64,000 bases of DNA, taken from contig NZ_CP067041.1 of NCBI RefSeq assembly GCF_016599855.1, positions 6,200,001-6,264,000 on the forward strand. Reading direction: 5' to 3'. The notes under the pieces were generated by a model. It had not been told where the DNA came from and searched no databases. It was given only the letters and a program-made list of their open reading frames with translations. A program made the translations under genes and the position numbers. Each line of letters opens with the position of its first letter. The stretch's first letter is position 1. This document shows positions 34,659-45,927 of the stretch, piece by piece. Origin of the DNA: Bradyrhizobium diazoefficiens (GTDB taxonomy: Bacteria; Pseudomonadota; Alphaproteobacteria; Rhizobiales; Xanthobacteraceae).

Positions 34659-35756
34659 ATGGAGATCGGCTATTTCACCATGCCTTCGCATCCGCCGGAG
34701 TGCGGGCTGAAGGAAGGACACGACTGGGACCTGCAGGTCATGCGCTGGCTCGACGAGCTTGGCTACCAGGAAGCCTGGGTCGGCGAGCACCACACCGCGC
34801 CCTGGGAACCCAACCCCACGCCGGACCTGCTGATTGCGCAAGCGCTGATGCAGACCAAGAACATCCGCATCGGGCCGGGTGGCTTCCTGCTCCCCTATCA
34901 CCACCCGGCCGAGCTCGCCAACCGCGTCGCGATGCTCGACCACATGTCCGAGGGCCGGCTCAATTTCGGGGTGGCGGCTTCAGGATTACCGAGCGACTGG
35001 GCGATGTTCAACGTCGACGGCATGAGCGGGCAGAACCGCGACATGACCCGCGAGGCGCTGGAGCTCATCCTGAAGCTGTGGTCCGATCCCGCGCCCTTCA
35101 CCTACAAGGGCAAGTTCTGGACGGTGACCAAGCCGGACACGATGTTCGACTTCCTCAAGCCGCACATCAAGCCTCTGCAGGCGCCGCATCCGCCAATTGG
35201 CGTTGCCGGACTTTCGAAGAACTCGGACACGCTCAAGCTCGCCGGCGAGCGCGGCTTCATCCCGATGAGCCTCAATCTCAACCCGGCCTATGTCTCGAGC
35301 CATTGGGACTCGGTGGAGATCGGCGCCGCCAAGACCGGGCGCAAGCCGAACCGTCAGGACTGGCGTCTGGTGCGCGAGGTGTTCGTTGCCGACACCGATG
35401 AGGAGGCGTGGAGGCTCTCGACCGGCGACATGATGGGCCGGATGATGAGCGAATACTTCCTGCCGCTGCTCGGCCATTTCGGCTTCAAGGATTATCTGAA
35501 GCACGCCCCCGACGTGCCCGATAGCGACGTCACCGTTGAATATTGCGCCAAGCGGAACTGGGTCGTCGGCTCGCCGGCGACCGTCGCCGAGAAGATCGAG
35601 AAGATCTATGACGAGGTCGGCGGCTTCGGCGTGCTCTTGGTGTTCGGCTTCGACTACAAGCACAAGGCTGAGGCCTGGCACCACTCGCTCGCGCTGCTCA
35701 AGAAGGAGGTGATGCCGCGCCTGAAGCATCTCGGCTCCGCGAAGAAGGCAGCTTGA
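34659..35756 (+). CDS. luciferase-like (LLM) flavin-dependent monooxygenase
   Basis: A 365-residue bacterial-luciferase-fold oxygenase that uses reduced FMN supplied by the flavin reductase encoded next. Recognisable parts are the EAWVGEHH segment near residue 40, the RIGPGGFLLPYHHPAELANRVAMLDHMSEGRLNFGV barrel strand, and a C-terminal GSPATVAEKIEKIYDEVGGFGVLLVFG. The family often carries the label limonene 1,2-monooxygenase, but the substrate is not proven by sequence. ATG 34659 follows TGAGGAAA; the ATG at 34647 has none. Transcription should start from the sigma-54 promoter at 34578. Confidence 0.87.
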   Translation: MEIGYFTMPSHPPECGLKEGHDWDLQVMRWLDELGYQEAWVGEHHTAPWEPNPTPDLLIAQALMQTKNIRIGPGGFLLPYHHPAELANRVAMLDHMSEGRLNFGVAASGLPSDWAMFNVDGMSGQNRDMTREALELILKLWSDPAPFTYKGKFWTVTKPDTMFDFLKPHIKPLQAPHPPIGVAGLSKNSDTLKLAGERGFIPMSLNLNPAYVSSHWDSVEIGAAKTGRKPNRQDWRLVREVFVADTDEEAWRLSTGDMMGRMMSEYFLPLLGHFGFKDYLKHAPDVPDSDVTVEYCAKRNWVVGSPATVAEKIEKIYDEVGGFGVLLVFGFDYKHKAEAWHHSLALLKKEVMPRLKHLGSAKKAA

Positions 35757-35764
35757 CCCCAAAC

Positions 35765-35790
35765 GGGTGCGGCGCGAACGTGCCGCACCC
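35765..35790 (+). promoter_or_regulatory. intercistronic hairpin
   Basis: Perfect 9-bp stem GGGTGCGGC / GCCGCACCC with an 8-base loop, between the monooxygenase stop and the reductase start. No T-run follows. It could shield the upstream transcript or lower read-through, so that less reductase than oxygenase is made. Confidence 0.55.
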
Positions 35791-35814
35791 CGCATCTATC
35801 TCGGAGATGTCCGC

Positions 35815-36369
35815 GTGAGCGTCGACGCCAAGGATTTCAAGCAGGCGATGCGCCAATGCGCCGGCGCGGTTGCCTTGGTCACGGTCGGTGCCGAGCACGG
35901 CAAGCGCACCGGGCTGACGGTGACATCGGCCTGTTCGCTATCAGACAATCCGCCCTCGCTAATCGTCTGCGTGAACCGTAACGCCAGCGCGCACGCGCGC
36001 ATCCGCGAGGAAGGCGCCTTCGCGATCAACTTCCTGCACGAGGATCACGCGCTGCTGGCGCTGACCTTCAGCGGCCAGAAGGGCGTCAACGGCGACGACC
36101 GCTTTGCCGTCGGGCAGTGGACGCGCGGGGCGACTGGTGCGCCGGTGCTGACGGATGCGGTCGCCGCGTTCGATTGCGTGCTGGCGCAGGAATTCGAGAC
36201 CAGGACGCATTCGATCTTCCTCGGCGCGGTGCGTAGCGCGTTGCATTCCGACGGAGCCAAGCCGCTTGTCTATCTGCGCAGCAGCTTCCACACACCGCAC
36301 GAAATCCGCGAAACCGTTTCAGTCGGCGACCTCGATTCGCGGCACCTGAGCTGGACCGATTTTTCGTAA
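35815..36369 (+). CDS. flavin reductase-like FMN-binding protein
   Basis: A 184-residue split-barrel flavin reductase (HpaC/ActVB type): MRQCAGAVALVTVGAEHGKRTGLTVTSACSLSDNPPSLIVCVNRNASAHARI is the FMN-binding half, followed by FAINFLHEDHALLALTFSG. It supplies reduced FMN to the adjacent luciferase-like monooxygenase. The GTG at 35815 follows TCGGAGATG and is preferred over the longer frame, which would start inside the intercistronic hairpin. It ends five bases before the convergent activator gene. Confidence 0.88.
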   Translation: MSVDAKDFKQAMRQCAGAVALVTVGAEHGKRTGLTVTSACSLSDNPPSLIVCVNRNASAHARIREEGAFAINFLHEDHALLALTFSGQKGVNGDDRFAVGQWTRGATGAPVLTDAVAAFDCVLAQEFETRTHSIFLGAVRSALHSDGAKPLVYLRSSFHTPHEIRETVSVGDLDSRHLSWTDFS

Positions 36370-36374
36370 GAGCG

Positions 36375-38225
<1,851 letters not shown>

Positions 38226-38321
38226 CGCAGACGTCTCCACCCTGCATTATTGTGCAAAGTCTGGCACTACAGGCGAGGATGTCAATCCGGAACCGGGACG
38301 CAACCTATTGCTGCACTGCCC

Positions 38322-41300
38322 TCACCAGGTGTCGATGCATGGCCGCTTCTTCTCCGTCCGCGCCGGGGGCTTCGGCACCGAGCGGAGCCCTGCCAGGATC
38401 CAGCGCCGCGTCCCGGCGGGGTCGATGACGTTGTCGATCTCGAACACCGAGGCGATGGAGACCGCCTTGCCGTTGGCGTAGAGCTCGGCGACCTTGTTGC
38501 GGTAATACGTCTCGCGCTCCTCGGGATCGGCGATCGCCTCCATCTCCTTACGGAAGCCGAGGCGGACGTAGCCTTCGAGCCCCATGCCGCCGAACTCGCC
38601 GGTCGGCCAGGCCGCGGTGAAGAAGGAGGCGTGGAAGCCGCCGCCGATCATCGACTGTGCGCCGAGCCCATAGCCCTTGCGCAGTACGATGCCGAACAGC
38701 GGCACGGTGAGGCTCGCGCCGATGACGAACATGCGCGAAACGTGACGCACGATTGCAGTCTTCTCGGCCTCAGGGCCGACCATGAAGCCGGGCGTGTCGC
38801 AGAGCGAGACAATCGGCAGGTCGAACGCATCGCAGAGCTGAAGAAAGCGCGCGGCCTTGTCGCCCGCATCTGCATCGATCGCGCCGCCGAGATGGCGCGG
38901 ATTGTTGGCGATCAGGCCGAACGGCTTGCCTTCGATGCGGATCAGCGCGGTGATCATGCCGACGCCGTAGTCGCGGCGCAGCTCCAGCACGCTTTCCTTG
39001 TCCGCAACGAGGTCGATTACACTGCGGATGTCGTAGACTCGCAGGCGGTTCTCGGGGATGGCGCGGCGGAGCAGGCGCTGGTCGGCAGCCTCCCAGTCCG
39101 TTACCGCGCCCTGAAAATAGGACAGGTATTTTTGCGCGACTGCTGTCGCTTCTTCCTCGTCCTCGACTAGGATGTCGATGACGCCATTCGGCGACTGGAA
39201 TGAGACCGGACCGACCTCGGCCGGATGATAGACGCCGAGCCCGCCGCCCTCGATCATCGCGGGGCCGCCCATGCCGATCGAGGCATTCTTGGTGGCGATG
39301 ATGACGTCGCAGCAGCCGAGCATCGCGGCGTTGCCGGCGAAGCAATAACCGGAGACGACACCAATGACAGGCACGAGGCCGGATAACCTTGCAAACTGGA
39401 CGAAGGACGGCCCGTCGAGGCCGGTCATGCCAAGCCGGTCGGTATCACCGGGACGGCCGCCACCGCCCTCGGCGTAAAACACCAGCGGCACGCGCCAGTC
39501 TTCCGCCAGCGTGAGCATGCGATCGATCTTCTTGTGGTTCATGTGGCCCTGCGTGCCGGCGAGCACGGTGTAGTCATAGGCCACGACGATGCAGCGCGCG
39601 GCATCTCCGCCGAACTTCTCGGCGTTGACGGTGGCAATGCCCATGACGAGGCCGTCGGCCGGCGTGTTCTTGATGAGATCGTCGAGCTTGCGCCGGCGCC
39701 GCTGCGCGGCGATGGCCAGGCTGCCATATTCCATGAACGAGCCGTCGTCGACGAGCTGCGCGACATTCTCGCGCGCGGTGCGCTGGTTGGTGTTGCGGCG
39801 GCGCTCAACCGAGGCCGGACGGTTGGCATCGAGCGTGTTGGCCTGGCGCGCGATCAGCTCGGCGAGGTCAGGACGGATGTGATCGAGATCGATGTCGGCT
39901 TCTGCGGTCGACGCATCGGCTGCGACATCGAGCGGCTCGAGGTAGAGGATCGGCTCGCCGTGCAGCAGCGTAACGCCATCGCCGGCGACGAGTTTTGTCA
40001 CACGCCCGCCCTGCTCGGCCATGACCAGATGCTCCATCTTCATGGATTCGATCACGGCGAGCTGCTGGCCTGGACGCACGACCTCGCCTTCCTTCACCTG
40101 GATGGTGACGATGGTCCCTTGCAAGGGTGCTGCGACCATCACCGCGCCTTCAGGCACGATCTGCGCAACATGCGCCTCGGAGGCATGCGAGCCGCCGTGC
40201 TCAGCCGCCGCAAAGTAGAGTGGCTTGGCCGCGCCGTCCGCCGCCTCGACGAGCTTGGCGATGTTGCGATCGATGAAGTCAGTCGCGATGCGGTTGGTCC
40301 TGAAATCGGGATGCGCCAGCACCGCCTGGAGGAAGGCAATGTTGGTGACGACGCCGTCGATCCGGAACTCGCGCAGGGCGCGCGAGGCTTTTGCCACGAC
40401 ATCATGCCAGGCCTCACCCGGCGGGTGCACGATGACTTTTGCGAGCAGCGAGTCGAACGCCGCGCTGGTCTTGTACCCGGCGTAGCCAAAACTATCGACG
40501 CGAACGCCGGGCCCCGACGGCGGCTCGAAGACGGCGAGCACGCCGCCGGTCGGATGCGTCGCGCCGGTTTCGTCCAGCGTTTCCATGTTGACGCGAAGCT
40601 GCATCGCATAGCCGCGCGGCTTCGGGATCTCGCCTTGCACAAGCCCGAGCGAGGCCAGCGAGCTACCTGCGGCGACCGCCAGTTGGGTGCGGACGAGGTC
40701 GAGGCCGAGCACCTCTTCCGTCACGGTGTGCTCGACCTGGAGCCGCGGATTGGCCTCGATGAAGGCAAAGCTGTCTTCGGCGGTGCCGTCGACCAGGAAT
40801 TCGAAGGTGCCGAGATTGTCGTAAGACGCGGCTGTTGCGAGCTGCTTTGCCGCCTCGATGATACGGCCGCGCAAGCCATCGCTGAGCGAGGGGCTCGGCG
40901 CCACCTCGATCAGCTTCTGATGGCGACGCTGAACGGTGCATTCACGTTCCCAGAGGTGCAAGATTGCGCCGTGCCGGTCGCCGACGATCTGCACCTCGAT
41001 ATGGCGCGCCTGTCGGATCAGCCGCTCGGCATAGACGCCGTCGAAGCCGAATGCCGCCTTGGCCTCGGAGTGACAGCGCGCATAGGCTTCCGCGAGATCG
41101 GCCGCGTTCTCGACGACACGCATGCCGCGGCCGCCGCCGCCGGCCATCGCCTTGATCACGATCGCCGCATTGCTGCCGAGCGAGGTGAAGAACGCCGTGA
41201 TCTCCTCGAGGCTCGACGGTCCGTTGGTGCCGGCGATGATCGGCAGGCCGCAGCGTTTGGCCAATTGCCGTGCCGCCACCTTGTCGCCGAACAGCTCCAG

Positions 41301-41627
41301 TGCGGCTGGCTTTGGCCCGACAAAGACGATGCCGGCATGGGCGCACGCCTTGGCAAACGCTGCGTTCTCGCTGAGAAAGCCATAGCCGGGATGCACGGCA
41401 TCGCAGCCCGCGCTCTTTGCCGCCTTCACCACGGCCTCGATGTCGAGATAAGCCCGCGCGCCGCGGCCGGGGATTTCGACCGCCTCATCCGCGACCCGCA
41501 CATGTAGCGACAGCGCGTCATCAGCGGGGTGGATGGCAACCGTCGCGATGCCGGCGTCGGCCGCGGCGCGCGCGATGCGGATGGCGATCTCGCCGCGATT
41601 GGCAATCAGGAGCTTTTTGAACGACAT
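38322..41627 (-). CDS. single-chain acyl-CoA carboxylase (BC-BCCP-CT)
   Basis: A 1101-residue biotin-dependent carboxylase with all three parts in one chain. Biotin carboxylase is about residues 1-450 (KLLIANRGEIAIRI, AGGGGRGM ATP loop, FIEANPRLQVEHTVTE). The biotin carrier is about 505-580 with the biotinylated Lys in ESMKMEH. The carboxyltransferase beta/alpha fusion is about 610-1090 (SGYCFAGNAAMLGCCDVIIAT; GGGFHASFFTAAWPTGEFGGMGLEG). This order and length match the long-chain acyl-CoA carboxylases described from Rhodopseudomonas and Mycobacterium. The likely substrate is made by the ligase encoded 11 bases upstream, so the pair may activate and carboxylate the same acid. Confidence 0.9.
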   Translation of the reverse strand: MSFKKLLIANRGEIAIRIARAAADAGIATVAIHPADDALSLHVRVADEAVEIPGRGARAYLDIEAVVKAAKSAGCDAVHPGYGFLSENAAFAKACAHAGIVFVGPKPAALELFGDKVAARQLAKRCGLPIIAGTNGPSSLEEITAFFTSLGSNAAIVIKAMAGGGGRGMRVVENAADLAEAYARCHSEAKAAFGFDGVYAERLIRQARHIEVQIVGDRHGAILHLWERECTVQRRHQKLIEVAPSPSLSDGLRGRIIEAAKQLATAASYDNLGTFEFLVDGTAEDSFAFIEANPRLQVEHTVTEEVLGLDLVRTQLAVAAGSSLASLGLVQGEIPKPRGYAMQLRVNMETLDETGATHPTGGVLAVFEPPSGPGVRVDSFGYAGYKTSAAFDSLLAKVIVHPPGEAWHDVVAKASRALREFRIDGVVTNIAFLQAVLAHPDFRTNRIATDFIDRNIAKLVEAADGAAKPLYFAAAEHGGSHASEAHVAQIVPEGAVMVAAPLQGTIVTIQVKEGEVVRPGQQLAVIESMKMEHLVMAEQGGRVTKLVAGDGVTLLHGEPILYLEPLDVAADASTAEADIDLDHIRPDLAELIARQANTLDANRPASVERRRNTNQRTARENVAQLVDDGSFMEYGSLAIAAQRRRRKLDDLIKNTPADGLVMGIATVNAEKFGGDAARCIVVAYDYTVLAGTQGHMNHKKIDRMLTLAEDWRVPLVFYAEGGGGRPGDTDRLGMTGLDGPSFVQFARLSGLVPVIGVVSGYCFAGNAAMLGCCDVIIATKNASIGMGGPAMIEGGGLGVYHPAEVGPVSFQSPNGVIDILVEDEEEATAVAQKYLSYFQGAVTDWEAADQRLLRRAIPENRLRVYDIRSVIDLVADKESVLELRRDYGVGMITALIRIEGKPFGLIANNPRHLGGAIDADAGDKAARFLQLCDAFDLPIVSLCDTPGFMVGPEAEKTAIVRHVSRMFVIGASLTVPLFGIVLRKGYGLGAQSMIGGGFHASFFTAAWPTGEFGGMGLEGYVRLGFRKEMEAIADPEERETYYRNKVAELYANGKAVSIASVFEIDNVIDPAGTRRWILAGLRSVPKPPARTEKKRPCIDTW

Positions 41628-41638
41628 CGGTGTCTCAC

Positions 41639-43360
41639 TCAGACTGCAACGGGCTGGTTCGGGTTGAGATCCTGCTTCTTCACTTTGCCCGTGGCCGTCA
41701 AAGGCAGTGCATCAATCATGCGCACCTCCGGGACCTTGTAGACGGCCATGCGTTCGGCACACCAAGCGCGCAGATCGTCCGCCGAGATGGTGCCGACCGC
41801 CTCCGGCTTGAGCTGGATATAGGCGACCGGCACCTGCCCTTTGTCAGGATCGTCGCGCCCGACCACGCCGGAGCCCAGCACCTTCGGATGCTGCCCCAGC
41901 AGCGCCTCGATCTCCGGCGGAAACACGCTCATGCCCTTGACCTTCAGCATCTCCTTGCGGCGGCCGAGGAAGTGCAGGAAGCCGTCCTTGTCGATGGCGC
42001 CGATATCGCCGGTGCGCAGCCAGCCGTCGATCAGCGACGCCGCGGTCGCCTCGGGCTTGTTCCAGTAGCTCTTGAGCAGCGACGGCGTCCGCACCCGGAT
42101 CTCGCCTTCCGCGCCGAGCGGCAACAGTTCGCCGGTCTCGAAATCGGTGATCTTGAACTCGGCGCCGGGGACCGGCAGGCCGACGAAGATCGGCTGATTG
42201 TTGAGATCGAAATCGTCGTCCTGGAAGCCGGCCGTGAATGTGTTGGAGGTGTGGGTTTCCGTCATGCCCCAGGCCGCCTCCATCAGGATCGTGCCGGTGA
42301 GATCCTTCCAGCGCTTGCGATAGTCGGCGTTGAGCTTCTTGACGAAGGACACCACGCGGACCTGCTTCAGCGACGACAGGTCGAACTCGCTCCAGCGCGG
42401 ATGGTCCATCAGTTCGACCGCGCCATCGACCGGCATCGCCGTGATCGTGACCTTGTACTTGTCGATCGCGGCCATCGCGCCGACGGCATCCCAGCGCGCC
42501 AGCAACACGAGCGTCCCGCCGGAGAACAGCGGGAAGATCAGGCCGAAGTTTTCTCCCGCGATCCAGAACTCGGGAAAGAACGACAGGAACACGCTGCTCT
42601 CGTCCGACAGGACCGAGACGCCGTAATTGGCGGCGGCCGTATAGACCATGTCGCGATGGGTATGGACGCAGCCTTTGGGCATGCCGGTGGTGCCGCCGGT
42701 GTAGTTGAGCGCGGCGACCTCATCGAGGCCCGGCTGAGGCAGCGGCATCGGTGCGGGCATCGTGGCGAGCGCCGGCAGCAGATCGGTCGCGCCCGGGACC
42801 GCGACGCGCGGCGCGCGGATTGAGTCCGGCGCCGGGAATGCCGGCGTTGCCGGCACGACGTCGGCAAAGCTGGTGACGATGATTTCGCGCAGGCTCACCT
42901 CGCCCCTGACCTGCTCGACCACGGGAATGAGCTGGTCGAGCGCCACGATCACCTCGGCCTTCGTGTCATTCAGCTCATATGAAAGCTCGAACGCGCGCGA
43001 CAGCGGGCTTACGGGGACGTGGACCGCGCCGAGCTTCAAGATGCCGAAGAACACGATGTGAAATTGTGGACAATTCGGCAAGAACACGGCGACGCGATCG
43101 CCCTTGCGCACGCCCTTCGCCTGCAGCAGCGCCGCAAAGCGGTCGGACTGCTGGTCGAGCTCCGCATAGGTCGTGACGTGCCCGTAAAAGATCACTGCAG
43201 GTCGCGTGGGGCTGCGCTTCGCCCAAGCGCGCAGATATTCCGTCAAGGGAACTTCGCCATGCAGATAGTTCGGCGAGCGCGGCATGCCCTTGGGCCAGGC
43301 CTTCTCCCACAGCCCGTACAAGGTGGCGAGGTAGTCCTTTTCATTCAGGGCTGCACTCAT
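41639..43360 (-). CDS. AMP-binding acyl-CoA ligase
   Basis: A 573-residue ANL-superfamily ligase. Present are the phosphate loop YTGGTTGMPKGC, the A5 motif region (AAWGMTET), A7 (WLRTGDIGAIDKDGFLHFLGRRKEMLKVKG) and the terminal catalytic Lys in ATGKVKKQDL. It activates a carboxylic acid to its CoA thioester. It is the first gene of a unit with the single-chain carboxylase (11-base gap). Medium- to long-chain or terpenoid acids fit the context better than acetate, but specificity is not readable. A perfect palindrome (43390-43405) about 30 bases before the ATG may be a repressor site. Confidence 0.88.
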   Translation of the reverse strand: MSAALNEKDYLATLYGLWEKAWPKGMPRSPNYLHGEVPLTEYLRAWAKRSPTRPAVIFYGHVTTYAELDQQSDRFAALLQAKGVRKGDRVAVFLPNCPQFHIVFFGILKLGAVHVPVSPLSRAFELSYELNDTKAEVIVALDQLIPVVEQVRGEVSLREIIVTSFADVVPATPAFPAPDSIRAPRVAVPGATDLLPALATMPAPMPLPQPGLDEVAALNYTGGTTGMPKGCVHTHRDMVYTAAANYGVSVLSDESSVFLSFFPEFWIAGENFGLIFPLFSGGTLVLLARWDAVGAMAAIDKYKVTITAMPVDGAVELMDHPRWSEFDLSSLKQVRVVSFVKKLNADYRKRWKDLTGTILMEAAWGMTETHTSNTFTAGFQDDDFDLNNQPIFVGLPVPGAEFKITDFETGELLPLGAEGEIRVRTPSLLKSYWNKPEATAASLIDGWLRTGDIGAIDKDGFLHFLGRRKEMLKVKGMSVFPPEIEALLGQHPKVLGSGVVGRDDPDKGQVPVAYIQLKPEAVGTISADDLRAWCAERMAVYKVPEVRMIDALPLTATGKVKKQDLNPNQPVAV

Positions 43361-43389
43361 GACGTCTTTCCCGTGCGCTTTTCTTTTTG

Positions 43390-43405
43390 AGGCACAGATG
43401 TGCCT
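43390..43405. promoter_or_regulatory. palindromic operator candidate before the ligase gene
   Basis: AGGCACA-GA-TGTGCCT, 7-bp perfect arms, about 30 bases before the ligase start. On the minus strand it partly resembles a -24/-12 element, but the spacing is one base short, so a repressor site is the better reading. Confidence 0.55.
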
Positions 43406-43463
43406 TCGACCGACGTCATTACACGTCGAGCACGGCGAACGTCATGTCAAGATAAACAGTTCG

Positions 43464-43492
43464 TCCGCGTCACGGCGATGCCGTGACGCGGA
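43464..43492. terminator. 13-bp perfect inverted repeat after the chemoreceptor gene
   Basis: TCCGCGTCACGGC (43464-43476), loop GAT, GCCGTGACGCGGA (43480-43492). It is 24 bases past the chemoreceptor stop and upstream of the ligase gene. No T-run follows on the minus strand, so termination may need Rho. Confidence 0.55.
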
Positions 43493-43515
43493 AAAACGCC
43501 GCGCAAGCTGGCGCG

Positions 43516-45198
43516 TCAGGCCGCCCGCACGCCGGCAACGAAGGCGCTGACCTCGTTCTCCAGCGATTGCAGCTTCACCGTCAGCCGCCCGCTCGATTGC
43601 AGCACGAGACCGGCGGCCTGGCCGGTCTCCGCCGTCGCGTCGGTCACGCCGGAAATGTTCTGCGAGACCTGATCGGTGCCGGAGGCTGCCTCCCGCACGC
43701 TGCGGGCGATGGCCTGCGTGGCGGCGCCCTGCTCTTCGACTGCGGCCGCGATCGACGAGGAGATCTCGTTGACCTCCATGATGGTCACGCGGATGCTCTC
43801 GATGTTGCCGACGACCTGGTTGGTCTCGGCTTGAATCGCGGTGATCTGCGCGCCGATCTCGTCGGTCGCCTTCGCGGTCTGGCTCGCCAGCGATTTCACT
43901 TCGCTCGCGACCACGGCAAAGCCCTTGCCGGCCTCGCCGGCGCGGGCGGCTTCGATGGTGGCGTTGAGGGCCAGCAGATTGGTCTGCGAGGCAATCTGGT
44001 TGATGAGGTCGATGACTTCGCCGATCTTGTGCGCGGCCGCGGCCAGCCCCTGCACGGTGTCGTTGGTGCGCTGACCGTCGGCGGCGGCCTTGTCGGCGAC
44101 AGACGCGGCCTGCGCCACGCGCTGGCTGATCTCGGCGATGGACGATGACAACTCCCCGGCAGCGGACGCCACGGTCTGCACGTTGTTTGATGCCTGCTGG
44201 CAGGCGGTGGCGACGAAGCTCGCACGGTCGGTCGCCTTGTTCGCGGTCTCCGACATGCCTTGCGCGGCCTGCTGCATCGCGCGCGCCTCGTCGAAAACGT
44301 CGCGGACGACGGCATGGACGCTCGCCTCGAACTTGCCGGCGAGCTCGGCCATCGTCTTGCGCTTCTCGTCGTCGGCCCGCTGCTTCGCTTCCTGCTGCTC
44401 GGCGTGCATCCGGCCCACTGCCGACGCATTGTCCTTGAACACGGCCAGCGCCTTGGCGAGCCCGCCGACTTCGTCCCGACGATCGGTGTAGGGCACCTCG
44501 AACGCAGTATCGCCCGACGCAAGCCGCTCGGTCAGATCCGTGATCTTGGCAAGCGGCCGGGTCACGCTGCGGCCGATCACGAAGGAGGCGCCGAGCACGA
44601 GCACGAACACCGCGAGACACACAAGGCCGAACGTCATCGCATCCTGGCGGAACACGGCGTCGACGTCGTCGAGATAGATGCCGGTGCCGATGATCCAGCC
44701 CCAGGGCGCAAAGCCCTTCACATAGGAGATTTTCGCGACCGGCTGCTCGAATCCCGGCTTCGGCCAGAGATAGCTGTAGAAGCCCGCGCCCTGTTTCTTG
44801 ACGACATCGACGAAGCCGACGAACAGCGCGTTGCCGGAGGGATCTTTCATCCCCGCGAGATCCTTGCCGTCAAGCTCGGGCTTGATCGGGTGCATGATCA
44901 TCTTGGGACTCATGTCGTTGATCCAGAAATATTCGACCTTGTCGTAGCGGAGGCTTTTGATCTCCGCCATCGCGGCGGCCTGCGCCTGCTCGCGCGGGAG
45001 TTTTCCCTCGCTCTCGAGCTTCTGGTAGTGCGCCAGGATGCCGTAGCCGACGTCGACCATGTGCTGCGTCTTGGCCTGGCGATCGGCGATCATCTGGCTG
45101 CGCAGGCTCGAGAGCGCGATCGGCGCCAGCGCGATCATGCCGAGGAGGCCGATGCCGACAATGAGGACCAGCTTGAAACTGATGCGGGAGAAAATCAT
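43516..45198 (-). CDS. methyl-accepting chemotaxis protein with cache domain
   Basis: A roughly 560-residue chemoreceptor: TM1 (about 8-32), periplasmic single-cache (sCache_2-type) domain (about 35-185, VEYFWINDMSPKMIMHPIKPELDGKDLAGMKDPSGN), TM2 (about 190-215), HAMP (about 215-265) and the signalling domain with the conserved hairpin tip (IDLINQIASQTNLLALNATIEAARAGEAGKGFAVVASEVKSLA). sCache_2 domains often bind short organic acids. It is upstream of the ligase-carboxylase genes on the same strand, and could guide the cell to their substrate. ATG 45198 is used rather than the TTG at 45210. Confidence 0.9.
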   Translation of the reverse strand: MIFSRISFKLVLIVGIGLLGMIALAPIALSSLRSQMIADRQAKTQHMVDVGYGILAHYQKLESEGKLPREQAQAAAMAEIKSLRYDKVEYFWINDMSPKMIMHPIKPELDGKDLAGMKDPSGNALFVGFVDVVKKQGAGFYSYLWPKPGFEQPVAKISYVKGFAPWGWIIGTGIYLDDVDAVFRQDAMTFGLVCLAVFVLVLGASFVIGRSVTRPLAKITDLTERLASGDTAFEVPYTDRRDEVGGLAKALAVFKDNASAVGRMHAEQQEAKQRADDEKRKTMAELAGKFEASVHAVVRDVFDEARAMQQAAQGMSETANKATDRASFVATACQQASNNVQTVASAAGELSSSIAEISQRVAQAASVADKAAADGQRTNDTVQGLAAAAHKIGEVIDLINQIASQTNLLALNATIEAARAGEAGKGFAVVASEVKSLASQTAKATDEIGAQITAIQAETNQVVGNIESIRVTIMEVNEISSSIAAAVEEQGAATQAIARSVREAASGTDQVSQNISGVTDATAETGQAAGLVLQSSGRLTVKLQSLENEVSAFVAGVRAA

Positions 45199-45554
45199 CG
45201 GTGCTCGCAAGAATTAGCGGGGCTGATATGTCAGATTATCCCGAACGCGTTAGCAAAGCTTTAAACATTCGGGTTCCCTGAACTCCACGCGGGGCCGATA
45301 CCGCGACCGTATGTGGCCGACACCTAACGCCCCTCTCGCCGTGCACGAGGTCAATCGTCTGGGCGGCGATCTTGCGCAGCTGGGCTTCGTCGCCGAACGC
45401 GCGTTCGAGCCCGGCGACGTCCGTCGGCCACGGCATCGCGGAATTCGCGTAAGCACCCGGGTTCTGCCAACATCCTCTTGAGAATTGCCGGCTGGAAGGG
45501 TCTGATAGGCCGCGGAGCAAGCCTCCGCCGAGCCGAACCCGGGACCTGAACCGC
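45199..45554. other. gap with no supported gene
   Basis: About 350 bases between divergent genes. The 45290-45450 part has GC-rich third positions in a minus-strand frame (MPWPTDVAGLERAFGDEAQLRKIA...), which may be the remnant of a gene, but it is short and has no ribosome site. Confidence 0.4.
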
Positions 45555-45926
45555 ATGACTATGTCGGTCGAGCAATTGTGGAGCCTGCCGGACACTGCCC
45601 TGGTCGGCGCCTATGCGGAGGCGCGACGCCGCTATGCTGAGAAGAAGTTCGAGCGCGACACCCAGCGGGCCCGGCTCGAATGGATGCGCGCCAAACTTTT
45701 TGTCAACACGCAACGCAATGTGAGCGAGCGCAGGATGGCGGTCGACGTCTCCGAAGAGCTGGCGCGCAAGGGCCAGGAGGTGCGCGAGATGACGCGCGAT
45801 CTCGACATGCTGAAGATCGACGTCGACGTGATCGACACCATGATCCGGCTGCGCGGCGCGCACGGTGCACCGCCGGTTCACGCCGAAGAAGCGGCCGAGA
45901 AGCCGGCCGAGCCGGAGGGCGAGTGA
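45555..45926 (+). CDS. coiled-coil hypothetical protein, 123 residues
   Basis: Small soluble protein, mostly helical: residues about 20-60 (RRRYAEKKFERDTQRARLEWMRAKLFVN) and 65-100 (SEELARKGQEVREMTRDLDMLKIDVDVIDTMIRLRG) are charged heptad-like helices, ending in an Ala/Glu/Pro-rich tail. I do not recognise the family. It is followed immediately by a GFA-type gene whose GTG start is one base past its stop, so the two are probably co-translated. Confidence 0.7.
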   Translation: MTMSVEQLWSLPDTALVGAYAEARRRYAEKKFERDTQRARLEWMRAKLFVNTQRNVSERRMAVDVSEELARKGQEVREMTRDLDMLKIDVDVIDTMIRLRGAHGAPPVHAEEAAEKPAEPEGE

Positions 45927-45927
45927 G

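Noticed and set aside
38241..38321. A sigma-54 promoter before the activator gene
   Set aside because: TTTGCA fits a -12 element, but the -24 position reads AGTGCC rather than TGGCAC.
39534..41507. A 657-residue plus-strand frame
   Set aside because: Antisense to the intact biotin-dependent carboxylase; it has shadow-type composition and no family features.
43390..43406. A sigma-54 promoter for the ligase gene
   Set aside because: GGCAC and TGC are present on the minus strand, but the spacing is GG-N9-GC, one base short of the strict requirement.
45236..45595. Minus-strand frame MPWPTDVAGLERAFGDEAQL... in the gap after the chemoreceptor
   Set aside because: Codon use looks real for about 40 codons, but there is no start with a ribosome site, and the frame continues through the promoter region. 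Best read as a gene remnant; mentioned in the gap entry only.
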